Below, one piece after another: positions 1 to 8,570 of a DNA stretch of 64,000 nt (its first letter is position 1; every line of letters begins with the position of its first letter). The stretch is from Parabacteroides distasonis (GTDB lineage: Bacteria; Bacteroidota; Bacteroidia; Bacteroidales; Tannerellaceae). The notes under the pieces are model-generated. The model saw only the letters and a program-made list of their open reading frames with translations. It was not told the origin of the DNA and did no database searches. The stretch covers positions 43,068-107,067 of the forward strand of contig JAFBIU010000008.1 in NCBI GenBank assembly GCA_021531775.1, in the 5' to 3' direction. Both the position numbers and the translations under genes were made by a program.

Positions 1-82
1 GCACATCTTCGACATTACCGAAGCACTGGGCAAAGAGGAATCGTTGCGTCGTATCCAGCGTGCCATTGACATTTTAAAGTAA
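1..82 (+). CDS. 3' end of an unidentified protein (partial)
   Basis: An open frame enters from the left edge and ends with TAA, giving a 26-residue tail that ends in IQRAIDILK. The reading frame is in phase from base 2. It ends 7 bases before the waaA start, so the two genes are probably co-transcribed. The tail alone does not identify the family; no function is proposed. Confidence 0.6.
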   Translation, partial: HIFDITEALGKEESLRRIQRAIDILK

Positions 83-89
83 GACGGCC

Positions 90-1325
90 ATGATGTATAG
101 CTTAGCCATCCATCTCTATGCACTCGTCGTAGCCTGCATCGCCCCCTTCCACCGGAAGGCGCGGCTCATGCGGGCCGGACAGGCACGTACACTCGACCTG
201 TTGCGCGAACGGATCGATCGGAAAGCGAAATACATTTGGTTTCATGCTGCCTCGTTGGGTGAGTTTGAACAGGGTCGTCCGCTGATGGAGCGTATCCGGG
301 CAGAGCATCCGGAATACAAGATCTTGCTGACCTTCTTCTCCCCATCGGGCTATGAGGTGCGTAAGAACTATGCCGGAGCCGACGTAATCTGTTACCTGCC
401 GTTCGACACGCCCGATCGGGTGCATGACTTTCTGGATGCGGCCGCTCCAGTGATGGCCTTCTTCATCAAGTATGAGTTTTGGGGCAATTACTTGGAGACC
501 CTGAAAGAACGGGGGATTCCGACCTACATCATCTCGGCCATCTTCCGACCGGACCAGCTCTTTTTCCAATGGTTTGGGAAAGCTTACCGGAAGATGCTGT
601 TCTACTTCGACCACCTCTTTGTGCAGGACGAACGATCCCGTCAACTGTTGGCCGAATATGGCATCACCAACGTGACAGTAGCCGGAGATACCCGTTTCGA
701 CCGGGTGCTCGATATTCATCGGGCAGCTCACGATGTGGCGGAAGTGGAGGTAATGTTGCAAGCCAAGACAGGCAAAGAGCCCTTCACGATGGTAGCGGGC
801 AGTACGTGGCCGGAAGACGAGGAGATCCTCCTCCCCTATTTCCAGCAACACCCGGAGATGAAGCTGGTCATTGCTCCGCATGAGATTCACGAGGCACATC
901 TGAAGTCAATCGAATCGCAACTGAAGCGTCCCTACCTGCGTCTGTCACAAGCAGCAGGAAAGGACTTGGCTGCCTACGATTGCCTCATCATCGACTGTTT
1001 CGGGTTGCTCTCCTCCATCTATCGGTATGGTCAGGTGGCCTACATCGGAGGTGGTTTTGGGGCAGGCATTCACAACACGTTGGAAGCAGCCGTATATGGC
1101 ATCCCGGTGCTGTTTGGTCCGAAATATCATAAATTCAAGGAGGCCAAGGATCTGATTGCCGCCGGTGGAGGTTTCTCCATAGCGTCGGCCGCCGAGTTCA
1201 CGACCCGCATGGACGAACTGTTAGACGATGATGCCTACCGGACACAATCCGGAGAAGCCGCCGGCACCTTCGTATCGAGCCATGCCGGTGCCACCGAACT
1301 AATTTTCAAACACATCTTCTCTTAA
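90..1325 (+). CDS. waaA: 3-deoxy-D-manno-octulosonic acid (Kdo) transferase
   Basis: This enzyme of GT family 30 transfers Kdo from CMP-Kdo to lipid IVA on the cytoplasmic face of the inner membrane. The 411-residue length fits the family. An N-terminal hydrophobic segment (about residues 4-20) is followed by the ASLGEFEQG motif (about 53-62) that carries the conserved catalytic Glu. The second Rossmann half shows AGDTRFDR (about 198-205), AGSTWPEDE, and the glycine-rich YIGGGFGAGIHNTLEA nucleotide-sugar binding stretch near residue 320. Two ATGs lie in tandem at the start; either could be used. A strong terminator follows, so transcription from the upstream gene ends here. The family assignment is firm; donor and acceptor specificity is inferred from the family. 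Confidence 0.95.
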   Translation: MMYSLAIHLYALVVACIAPFHRKARLMRAGQARTLDLLRERIDRKAKYIWFHAASLGEFEQGRPLMERIRAEHPEYKILLTFFSPSGYEVRKNYAGADVICYLPFDTPDRVHDFLDAAAPVMAFFIKYEFWGNYLETLKERGIPTYIISAIFRPDQLFFQWFGKAYRKMLFYFDHLFVQDERSRQLLAEYGITNVTVAGDTRFDRVLDIHRAAHDVAEVEVMLQAKTGKEPFTMVAGSTWPEDEEILLPYFQQHPEMKLVIAPHEIHEAHLKSIESQLKRPYLRLSQAAGKDLAAYDCLIIDCFGLLSSIYRYGQVAYIGGGFGAGIHNTLEAAVYGIPVLFGPKYHKFKEAKDLIAAGGGFSIASAAEFTTRMDELLDDDAYRTQSGEAAGTFVSSHAGATELIFKHIFS

Positions 1326-1328
1326 TAC

Positions 1329-1362
1329 AAGGTGCGGTTGACAGCCGCACCTTGCCTTTTTT
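1329..1362 (+). terminator. Rho-independent terminator after waaA
   Basis: Perfect 9-bp arms AAGGTGCGG and CCGCACCTT with a 7-base loop are followed by TGCCTTTTTT. The T tract overlaps the stop codon of the convergent gene. Confidence 0.85.
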
Positions 1363-2599
1363 ATTCCTGATTACGTTCCGCACAAACCTCATCGAACCGT
1401 TGCATCACATCCCGCATGGGTTGTGGCAGATATTCAGTGACTACATATTTGACGATCCACGTAGGAATGCCGTAGAAGGCAGCAGCGATGCCACCAGTCA
1501 TGCAAGCGATCGTGTCACTGTCTCCACCCAAGGAAACGGCCAACCGTATGGCCGACAAATAGCTACTACTGTCCAAGAATGCAATGATGGCTTCCGGACA
1601 AGAGCCTTGACAGGAGACATCAAATTGATAATGAAGACGGATATCGTCACAGGTCCGATGCAGGTCGTAACCGAAGGTCTCTTCGATATAGGTTCGAATC
1701 TCCTCTTTGGATGAATGCCGTCTCGCCAAATAGATCGCAGCCGCAATCGCCTGTGCCCCTTTGATACCTTCCGGATGATTATGCGTGACCTCAGCCGACA
1801 GTTTGGCCAGTTCCAACACCTCCTCCATCGACTGGCCATAATATCCGCATGGACTGACCCGCATACCCGCACCATTGCCAAAACTATTATAGGGTTGTCT
1901 TTCTGCTGAATAAAACAGCCAACGGCGGAACATCCCACCATATCCTCGGTTGGGATACGCTTTTCCCCAATGGGGCATGGTCTCCTCTAAGGCCCCCCCA
2001 TTCAATAGCCAGTCAGCTACCGCAATGGTCATGACCGTGTCATCCGTAAACTGTGTCCGTTGCGTAAAAAGAGCGATATCGGTTGACTTGAAATTGTAAA
2101 ATTCATAAACAGAGCCGACTATATCTCCAATTATCGCCCCGATGATTCCACCGGGCACCCATCGTTCACGCTCTGCCATGCCCTCCTGCAACATACGCAA
2201 GGTACGTTGATCCGCCTCTCCATCGTAGTACTTCCGCAACGCTTGTGCGAAAACCGCATTGGGATAGACGGCATCGAAAAGCGTCATAGACGATCTGAAT
2301 TTCAAGGCATCAATATCCCCCAAGATCTCCTCGATCGGCTTGTTGTCGATGGCAAGTAGCTCCTCGGTTATTGCATACAGATTCCGGCCTAGTTGGGGAT
2401 GTTGCAAAAACATCATCGCCTCGTCCCAGTCCACGATCCCATAATAGTTGGCTGTAGGACTATACCCTAAGCCTCTCAGCTGCGGAAAGATATACCACAT
2501 CCAATGCGACCGTTTCCGTCCGCCTCGGATCTCTGTCAAAGCCGTCTCATAATCCTGACGGTGTGCATCGACAAACCGTTTTAGATTGTATTGCGCCAT
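1361..2599 (-). CDS. DUF1810 domain fused to an ADP-ribosylglycohydrolase-type domain
   Basis: The N-terminal 140 or so residues match the DUF1810 family (YNLKRFVDAH at the start, then RKRSHWMWYIFPQLRGLG). A GGIIGAIIGDIVGSVYE motif then opens a second domain with TQFTDDTVMT and, near the C terminus, GGDSDTIACMTGGIAAA; these are the metal-binding hallmarks of ADP-ribosylglycohydrolases (ARH/DraG type), which remove ADP-ribose from proteins or nucleic acids. An in-frame ATG 27 bases upstream exists, but it would lie only about 10 nt from the predicted transcription start, and DUF1810 proteins start close to the YNL motif, so the later ATG is preferred. The gene is monocistronic and convergent with waaA. 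The substrate is unknown; both domain calls are from motif recall. Confidence 0.88.
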   Translation of the reverse strand: MAQYNLKRFVDAHRQDYETALTEIRGGRKRSHWMWYIFPQLRGLGYSPTANYYGIVDWDEAMMFLQHPQLGRNLYAITEELLAIDNKPIEEILGDIDALKFRSSMTLFDAVYPNAVFAQALRKYYDGEADQRTLRMLQEGMAERERWVPGGIIGAIIGDIVGSVYEFYNFKSTDIALFTQRTQFTDDTVMTIAVADWLLNGGALEETMPHWGKAYPNRGYGGMFRRWLFYSAERQPYNSFGNGAGMRVSPCGYYGQSMEEVLELAKLSAEVTHNHPEGIKGAQAIAAAIYLARRHSSKEEIRTYIEETFGYDLHRTCDDIRLHYQFDVSCQGSCPEAIIAFLDSSSYLSAIRLAVSLGGDSDTIACMTGGIAAAFYGIPTWIVKYVVTEYLPQPMRDVMQRFDEVCAERNQE

Positions 2600-2642
2600 G
2601 TACGTTTCATATTTAATTCCGTTCATATTCTAAACTTTTAGG

Positions 2643-2650
2643 CAAAAGTA
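2643..2650 (-). promoter_or_regulatory. -7 promoter element for the DUF1810/ARH gene
   Basis: Read on the minus strand this is TACTTTTG, matching the Bacteroidales -7 consensus TAnnTTTG. It would start transcription about 37 nt before the preferred ATG. Confidence 0.5.
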
Positions 2651-2686
2651 CACTTTTCTTCAGAGACGAGAAGACCTCTATTGCTG

Positions 2687-2730
2687 AAAACGGAGGATAT
2701 CCACCCACCCAAAACGGGGATATCCGTTCA
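2687..2730 (+). repeat. IS21-type right-end repeats (two copies)
   Basis: Two related copies, AAAACGGAGGATATCCACCC and AAACGGGGATATCCGTTCA, lie 25 bp apart. They match the repeats on the far side of the istA fragment in inverted orientation. Confidence 0.55.
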
Positions 2731-2796
2731 CTTTTCTTACTCTTTAGCCCAATAGAAATGTACAATTAGTCATTTTTCTCTGATTCCATAGATTGT

Positions 2797-3294
2797 TTAT
2801 TGAACGCAGAGATCTTTCTGCATTGAAATCACCTCTTTAATCACATTCCCTGCCATCACACCACCAGACAGATAGCCATTCTTTGGATGAGAGACAATGA
2901 CCAAACAAGTATATAAAGAGCCATCCATCTGGAAGAAGGCACAGCAAGACACCTCCTCTTTATCTGCTGTCGATCCCGTCTTTCCTGCTATTGCAAGAGA
3001 ATCAGAAAAGAGATTCTTTCCCGTTCCATCAGTAACCACTTTCGACAACATAGCTCGAATCTCACTCATCGTCTCGTCAGCACACAAGGAACGGTCCTTA
3101 TTCGCAATCCGGTTGTAGAATGAAATCATTTCCATTGGAGAAACAAGCAACGAAGAAAAGCCCATTCGACTCAGATTCTCTTGCCCCTGCGGACATCGCT
3201 CCATGAGTTTGGTGATTCCAACACGAGAATCAAAAGCGATCACCTTCCACACCTCTTCCTTGCAAACGTACCACAGCAGGACTTCGTATTGCAT
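2797..3294 (-). pseudogene. Truncated penicillin-binding protein transpeptidase (FtsI/PBP2-type C-terminal part)
   Basis: The 165-residue frame matches only the C-terminal end of a class B PBP transpeptidase domain: the VSPMEMISFYNRIAN stretch, the KTG box (AGKTGST), and an ending like the family's sheet and last helix (LYTCLVIVSHP, GGVMAGNVIKEV). The catalytic SxxK and SxN boxes and the whole N-terminal region with its membrane anchor are missing, so it cannot be an active enzyme. The ATG abuts an IS-end repeat at 3295-3315, and a further end repeat lies past its 3' end, so it looks like host DNA caught inside an IS21-type element. The source gene is not in this window. Confidence 0.65.
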
Positions 3295-3338
3295 ATTCCA
3301 GCGGATACCCTTTCAGCATTTCCGGTGATATCCGTTCA
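3295..3338 (+). repeat. Internal copies of the IS21-type end repeat
   Basis: Two adjacent imperfect copies end in ATACCCTTTCA and GATATCCGTTCA. They lie in the same orientation as the copies at 2687-2730, so the PBP fragment between them is bracketed by direct repeats. Confidence 0.5.
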
Positions 3339-3536
3339 GTCCCCAGTTAGTATTCAGTGTCGTTGGTAAAGTTAATACTTCTTTCTTAGACTTTCTCCCT
3401 TTTTATGGAAACGTATAAAAGGGTGAGTCGATGAGACAAAGAAAGAAAAAAATCTACTTTTGCAAGAAATCAAACAGGACTGTATGTGGTACCGTTTACA
3501 GTGCTACGCTTGGTACCGATTCAGCGCTATTGTCAG

Positions 3537-3884
3537 TCAGAACTGTAACAGCATGGCCGTTTTTGCTGTAACAGTCTGCTCCGTTTTTACCAATTGGGGA
3601 TCTGTCAGCATCTTCTTGTATTCGGGTAGCGGACTGAGGAACTCTTCCATTCTCGTGTCCGTATATGCCGGAGAACCGGCATGGAACATTCTTTCCAACT
3701 TGGGATCGTCAATCTCAAGAAGTTTGCTGATGTCCCATCTGTTAGTTTTGACTGTATTCACATAGCCGTTGACGGTTTCCTTGTTAATTGGTAACTTGCG
3801 GCTTACACCGCGATTGGATTCTACGGCCTGTTTGAGCTGGAGTACATGTTTTATTAGACTCATATCCTTTGTTGTTCCTGCCAT
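3537..3884 (-). pseudogene. istA: N-terminal fragment of an IS21-type transposase (IstA)
   Basis: The 115-residue frame begins MAGTTKDMSLIKHVLQLKQ, a helix-turn-helix start typical of Bacteroidales IstA proteins, and continues with INKETVNGYV and ERMFHAGSPAYTD, which also fit IstA. Intact IstA proteins are about four times longer and carry a DDE catalytic core that is absent here. Three repeat copies upstream are what an IS21 left end should show. The last 30 or so residues deviate from the family, so a deletion or frameshift probably lies near 3600. Confidence 0.6.
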
Positions 3885-3935
3885 GATTGTACTTTAAATT
3901 TACCAGCACAAGGGAAACTAAAACCAGAGAAAGAA

Positions 3936-4087
3936 TGAACGGATATGCTCCGGAAAAATCGAGATGTTAATGTCTGATTATCCATTTTTTCATCCTTTTA
4001 GGGGATGAACGGATATAAAAGTACTCTTTTTAGACCTAATTCTATGCCCTAATAGACTGCCGCAAAGTGAACGGGTATGCCCCGGAA
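3936..4087 (+). repeat. IS21-type left-end repeats (three copies)
   Basis: TGAACGGATATGCTCCGGAA (3936), TGAACGGATATAAAAGTA (4006) and TGAACGGGTATGCCCCGGAA (4068) are direct repeats spaced about 60-70 bp apart upstream of the istA fragment, in inverted orientation to those at 2687-2730 and 3295-3338. Confidence 0.55.
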
Positions 4088-4096
4088 TGCAGTCTT

Positions 4097-5857
4097 TTAT
4101 TTGCATATATATTCCTTCCAATAACTAAAATGCTCCTGTATTCCTTCATTATGTTGTGTTTTCATATATTCAGGGAAAGATGCCAAACCATTGAATAAAT
4201 CTGTTAAATCATTACTTTTTAAGAATGATGATATCGACGATTTACTATAGTAATCTTCACAATATGAGACAAATTGATTCTTTGAAAACGTCTTTGAATA
4301 TAGACAGAGTGTAGCAATATCTGTTAATATTACAGGCTTTATATTAGCTCCATCTATTTTGAAGAGATTGTATTCCTCATTTTGCCAATATTGAAGGAGA
4401 TTCTTAACTCCACTCATGGTTTGCTTTACATCTGATACAACAAGTATGGGATATACTATAGCGTCTTGAGGACAACACGAATCCCAACGTTTTTGAAATT
4501 CTCCAGTTCGTATTCTTTGTATATTTTTCAAAAGTTGTCCAATTCCCTTTGGTTTGCCTTTTGCATTGCGAACCAGATTAATATATAAATAATCAAGATA
4601 ATCTTTAAGTTGACCTAGTTCCTTGACGTTGTCCTTTATCTTTAAATCCTTATTCTCAAATAAGAATACGACATTTTTGTTACGAATATAAAAATCCGGG
4701 GCTCCAGCACTTGAAGCGTCTTTTGACTTGTCTAATTTGATACATTCTGATTCACAAAGTGAAATATCAGATTGCAACTTAAAAATTTCTTTTAATGTTT
4801 CTGCGAAAAGACATCCTTCGGAAAAATCTGACGTGTACAACTGATTGAAATTTTGTCCTCTATATCCAAACTGTTTTTCCGCTATTTCTCGAAAATCAAA
4901 GTATAGACTATTATATATGTGCTCAATCCATAGATTATGATTGAACAAGAAAAAACGGTTTTCATCCATACGTATCAATGGGCGAGAGCGAAATCTAGTA
5001 TAATCGCGATTCTCTTTCTTGGGTATAACTTCATTAATATCAATAGACGATGAAATTGCAACGTTTTTAGCGACATCTCCATCAGGCATAGACGTTTTGC
5101 TAAAATCAATTACTCCTACATGATTAGAGAATATACACTCCAGTTCCCATATAGTTTTAGGGTATAACCACCATTTCCCTTCTAATCCATACTTGTCACA
5201 AAAAGTTGGTATCATCTTATTGAATACAGGGTGATTGAGTGCATATTCAAAGAAACGCAAGCATTTTATAGTTTGCGTTATTAGAAGGAACCTGTTATCA
5301 TGATAATTGTTCGATCCAAACTGACGTAGCATAGTAGATGCGTAATACAATTCTGGATTGAATTCAATAGAGAATGGAGTATCACCCTTACCACGCTCGC
5401 AAGTGATTTGGTTCGCGGCATAAAGAGCCTTGAAGAAGTTTTTCTCTACTTTAGCTCTGTTTAATGTACTTGGATTATAAGTAGTTGCTAATATCTCTCT
5501 AAGAAAATATAGTAATGAATCCTCTGATGCTGCAAGATAAAAATGAGGCTGCTTTTTTGCACGAAAAACAAGCCGATTGTAGCGGTTCAACACCTCTTGA
5601 ATATAGTCATGGTTAATCATGCTGAAAAAGAAACGCAAAGCGTCTATGTCATGACTACCTGGACTAAGATTCGGATTAAAGAATGCCTTATTCACAAGTT
5701 TTTCAGCTATATTACTAACAAGATGTATCAGGTCTTTTCGTTGTAATACACTAACGCACTTGCGAATGTTGGGCATCATTCTCTCCGGGAAAAGATCATG
5801 ATACCCAATAATTTGACCAATTCCAGAACTTTCATAGATTGGAACATTATTAACCAT
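4097..5857 (-). CDS. Uncharacterised protein with a PD-(D/E)XK nuclease-like core
   Basis: I do not recognise a named family for this 586-residue protein. Its C-terminal half carries a plausible PD-(D/E)XK signature: Glu353 in FAETLKEIF, Asp388 in GAPDFYI, then a strand VVFLFENKDL with Glu401 and Lys403, and Gln416 on the following helix. The N-terminal 300 residues are mostly helical with no motif I can name. No signal peptide or membrane segment is visible, so it should be cytoplasmic. It is AT-rich compared with the backbone and lies 75 bases downstream of the Sel1-repeat gene on the same strand, directly beside the IS21-type end. A restriction-like or defence nuclease is an inference; confirmation would need a structure-based profile search. 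Confidence 0.6.
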   Translation of the reverse strand: MVNNVPIYESSGIGQIIGYHDLFPERMMPNIRKCVSVLQRKDLIHLVSNIAEKLVNKAFFNPNLSPGSHDIDALRFFFSMINHDYIQEVLNRYNRLVFRAKKQPHFYLAASEDSLLYFLREILATTYNPSTLNRAKVEKNFFKALYAANQITCERGKGDTPFSIEFNPELYYASTMLRQFGSNNYHDNRFLLITQTIKCLRFFEYALNHPVFNKMIPTFCDKYGLEGKWWLYPKTIWELECIFSNHVGVIDFSKTSMPDGDVAKNVAISSSIDINEVIPKKENRDYTRFRSRPLIRMDENRFFLFNHNLWIEHIYNSLYFDFREIAEKQFGYRGQNFNQLYTSDFSEGCLFAETLKEIFKLQSDISLCESECIKLDKSKDASSAGAPDFYIRNKNVVFLFENKDLKIKDNVKELGQLKDYLDYLYINLVRNAKGKPKGIGQLLKNIQRIRTGEFQKRWDSCCPQDAIVYPILVVSDVKQTMSGVKNLLQYWQNEEYNLFKIDGANIKPVILTDIATLCLYSKTFSKNQFVSYCEDYYSKSSISSFLKSNDLTDLFNGLASFPEYMKTQHNEGIQEHFSYWKEYICK

Positions 5858-5932
5858 TATCTCGAAGTCTATTTAGTCTGTGTTTATGCTAAAATCAGAT
5901 CAAGTACAGCTAACAAGTAACTGTTCTCGACA

Positions 5933-7159
5933 TCAATTCAGCGTTCTTATATATTTATTCAACTCAGTATCAAAATCTTGGTAAAATGTAGGTGACATAG
6001 ATTTAACCTGTTCCCACATACATTTTGCATCTTTTTTAGATCCTTCTAACCATAATATTTCTCCTTTAGAATCATACAGATTAGGGTCATCTGGGTATAT
6101 CGAAATAGCTTCATTGATAATAGTAATGGCTTTCTTGAAATCTACAGAAACACCTTCCCCCTTTGCATAGCAATATGCCAGTATGTTCATACAAGATTTG
6201 AAGTGAAGTTCACTGCCTTTTGATGCTACTCGATACAAGGAACTATTGTCTTTTAGGTTAACATATGCATAAATAAGTTCTTGATAACTTGTCTCATCAT
6301 TATGAAGTGCTGATTTTTCAAACCAAAAAGCCGCTTTATTAATGTTTCTTTGTACGCCGTTGCCGTACATATATTTATACGCTAAGTTTCTAGCTCCGTA
6401 CATATCTCCTTGATTTGCTGCTTTTTCAAACAATTCTATAGCTTTGATGGTATCGGGTTCAACGCCAATTCCTTCATAATAGCATATGGCTAGACTATTA
6501 GTACATGACGCATTATTATAGTAATCACCGTTCTCATACATGATAAAAGCTTCTCTTGCATTTTTTTTCACAGCAATACCATTTTGATACATCATACCTT
6601 TCATAAAATAAGCAAAATAATATTTATCATCTAAAGCGCGATCTAACCAAAGGAGAGCTTTTATGGAATCTTGCGCAACTCCATAGCCGTATGCATGAAT
6701 ATATCCCATATAATACTTGCCCTCATCAGACCCACCAAAAGCTGCGTCCTTTATATACCGGGCTGCTTTATAGTTATCTTGCGAGACATTAGTGCCATTC
6801 AGGTACCATTTACCAATAAGTAAGCAAGAGTAGGCATGGTATAAACTTGCCGCCTTTTCATACATAGAAATAGCCATAGACATATCCTTTTGTACGGACA
6901 ACCCATATTGATAATGTCGTCCTAAATTGTAAAAAGCATATTTATTCCCATTATTAGCTGCTTTTTGGAACCACGAGAAAGCTGTATTGGTATTTTTTGT
7001 TACACCTTCTCCATTTTCATATGCAATACCTAGCTTATTCTGCGACCATGAATCATTTTTGTAGTCTGCATCGTATTTTAGAGTGGAAATACTTTGAGAC
7101 CACAAATTATTGCATGCAAAGAATGCAATAACAATTGTTAAGTAGACCTTAATATTCAT
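5933..7159 (-). CDS. Secreted Sel1-like repeat protein
   Basis: A signal peptide (MNIKVYLTIVIAFFACNNLWS) precedes about nine Sel1-type TPR units. Recurrent signatures are LGIAYENGEGV, LGRHYQYGLSV, MGYIHAYGYGV, AICYYEGIGVEP and LAYCYAKGEGV, each followed by a helix such as KAAFWFEKSA. These alpha-solenoids act as protein-binding scaffolds; here the scaffold would be periplasmic or surface-exposed. Near the C terminus the last repeat resembles an ordinary TPR (YPDDPNLYDSKGEILWL). Its start lies inside the end of the upstream protease gene (11-base overlap), so the two are translationally linked and probably work together. The partner and process are unknown. Confidence 0.8.
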   Translation of the reverse strand: MNIKVYLTIVIAFFACNNLWSQSISTLKYDADYKNDSWSQNKLGIAYENGEGVTKNTNTAFSWFQKAANNGNKYAFYNLGRHYQYGLSVQKDMSMAISMYEKAASLYHAYSCLLIGKWYLNGTNVSQDNYKAARYIKDAAFGGSDEGKYYMGYIHAYGYGVAQDSIKALLWLDRALDDKYYFAYFMKGMMYQNGIAVKKNAREAFIMYENGDYYNNASCTNSLAICYYEGIGVEPDTIKAIELFEKAANQGDMYGARNLAYKYMYGNGVQRNINKAAFWFEKSALHNDETSYQELIYAYVNLKDNSSLYRVASKGSELHFKSCMNILAYCYAKGEGVSVDFKKAITIINEAISIYPDDPNLYDSKGEILWLEGSKKDAKCMWEQVKSMSPTFYQDFDTELNKYIRTLN

Positions 7160-8291
7160 ATTTATATGGTTTTGAAGTATATGAAATTGAAAACTCTTTG
7201 CAATATTCTATTGCTTTGTCATTTCCCCAGGCTGCGGAAATAATTATATATTTGTCTCCTTCTGACCTATTATCGGAGTTACATCTTAAATATCTATTGA
7301 AATATAAATCTGACAGAAATTTATCGGTATAGCATTTGTCCCAACAATCTGTTGCTTTAATTTCCATAAATGATAAGTATTGAGAAATATATTGGTCAAC
7401 TATCCATCCAGCCTTATACACATCACCTTTATCATAGTATATAGAAGATATAATGCTGACTATATTTTCTTGAACGAAACTCCAAGGTTTACAATGAACT
7501 TTTGCTCTTTCTAGATACGGAATTGCAGAATCATAATCTTCAGTAACCCAAAAAGAACGTCCAATCTGATAATATAAATCTGCTAAATATTCTGGGGATT
7601 CATACTCTATGTCATCTTCAATGCTCAAATAAATATCTAATGCATTTTCCTTTCGATCTGTATAATAGAAACAGTTTGCATAAAGCATTTTTCCATAGGC
7701 ACTAAGTAATTCATTGCTGTATAACATTTTAAAACTTTCAAGAGCTACTGAATATAAGCCATCTTTGTAATATTTGATTGCTTCTCCAAATAATTTTTCT
7801 TGGTCACTTTCCGAAAGATAATTCCAATTATTTCCGTTAGTAGTCTTTCTCTCAGAACCAATAACTAATTTATCCCCGGATATAGAATACTTGCCTAACT
7901 TAGAAATTGCCGACTGCCCTAAGAGCAATGGAGCCGATTGCCCGTGAACAACTACAGCTTCTATATTATTAAGAATTTTATCGCCAATTTGAATTTTCTT
8001 GATGACAATTCTAGTATTGTTTACAATACGACCATCAGCAACTTGTGATTGAGAAGTTCCTTTAATATCATCAATTGACAAATAGTCATTTTCTAACATC
8101 ATTTGTGCTACTGATTCGGAAACACATACATTAGAAGCTCCCGTATCGAAAATCAGTTTTAGTTTAAGACCATTAATAATACATGGAATTTTATAAACAC
8201 CACCGTCCTTTTCTAAATTAATAACGGTTTGAGCATCCAGTGCGATTGCGAACAATGAAAATATTATTGCAAAGAAAATATCCTTTTTCAT
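7149..8291 (-). CDS. Retropepsin-like aspartic protease with TPR-type C-terminal region
   Basis: After a signal peptide (about residues 1-20), the protein has INLEKDGGVYKIPCIINGLK and then the aspartic protease signature IFDTGASNV, with the catalytic Asp at 49 and the DTGA box at 49-52. VVVHGQSAPLLLGQSAI near residue 125 corresponds to the second hydrophobic-glycine element of single-domain retropepsins, which dimerise to complete the active site. From about residue 150 helical repeats of TPR type follow (AIKYYKDGLYSVALESFKML and ADLYYQIGRSFW). It is probably a periplasmic protease that docks a target through its repeats. It is the first intact gene of the run protease, Sel1 protein, nuclease-like protein, and follows a broken HTH gene by 14 bases. 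Confidence 0.8.
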   Translation of the reverse strand: MKKDIFFAIIFSLFAIALDAQTVINLEKDGGVYKIPCIINGLKLKLIFDTGASNVCVSESVAQMMLENDYLSIDDIKGTSQSQVADGRIVNNTRIVIKKIQIGDKILNNIEAVVVHGQSAPLLLGQSAISKLGKYSISGDKLVIGSERKTTNGNNWNYLSESDQEKLFGEAIKYYKDGLYSVALESFKMLYSNELLSAYGKMLYANCFYYTDRKENALDIYLSIEDDIEYESPEYLADLYYQIGRSFWVTEDYDSAIPYLERAKVHCKPWSFVQENIVSIISSIYYDKGDVYKAGWIVDQYISQYLSFMEIKATDCWDKCYTDKFLSDLYFNRYLRCNSDNRSEGDKYIIISAAWGNDKAIEYCKEFSISYTSKPYKYEY

Positions 8292-8305
8292 GATCGTTGT
8301 TTGTT

Positions 8306-8515
8306 TTATTCTTTGTTGCTTATTAAAAAGTCTTTTACATCGACATCGAGTATTTGAGCAATTGTATTCAATGTGGATAGATCCGGTTGAACAGAATGCT
8401 ACAATATTTACTAACCACCGTACAATTTGATTTGCCTAGTTGTTCTGACTGACAACCACTTTCCTGTTTTTCCTTGTTCAACAAGAACTACTTTTAGTCT
8501 ATTTAGATTTACCAT
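8306..8515 (-). pseudogene. Frameshifted small XRE-type helix-turn-helix regulator
   Basis: Three reading frames joined in order spell a 65-70 residue HTH protein: NRLKVVLVEQGKTGKWL in the first, EQLGKSNCTVVSKYCS in the second, SVQPDLSTLNTIAQILDVDV and a terminal FLISNKE in the third. This is the layout of short Bacteroidales XRE regulators. At least two indels break it. It sits 14 bases upstream of the protease gene and downstream of a promoter and a perfect palindrome, so it was probably the autoregulated first gene of that operon. Sequencing error cannot be excluded from the sequence alone. Confidence 0.65.
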
Positions 8516-8531
8516 ATCGGGTCAAATATTT

Positions 8532-8550
8532 TAATTATGGTGCATAATTA
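8532..8550. promoter_or_regulatory. Palindromic operator candidate upstream of the HTH/protease operon
   Basis: Perfect 8-bp arms, TAATTATG and CATAATTA, are separated by GTG. The site lies between the predicted -7 box and the start of the HTH reading frame, where a repressor would block transcription. Confidence 0.5.
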
Positions 8551-8570
8551 TAGAATTATCGGGACAAAAA

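Larger units (their letters stand above)
2681..4095 (-). mobile_element. IS21-type insertion sequence remnant enclosing a PBP fragment
   Basis: About 1.4 kb is delimited by multiple copies of a roughly 20-bp end repeat. Read from outside inwards, both ends carry CGGGG(C)ATAYCCGTTCACTTT: on the minus strand around 4068-4087 and on the plus strand around 2712-2735. Multiple repeated terminal sites are typical of the IS21 family. Inside, only the N-terminal part of an IstA-like transposase survives; istB is absent, and a penicillin-binding-protein fragment occupies the other half. The exact tips and any target duplication were not resolved. The element is inferred to be immobile. Confidence 0.6.
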
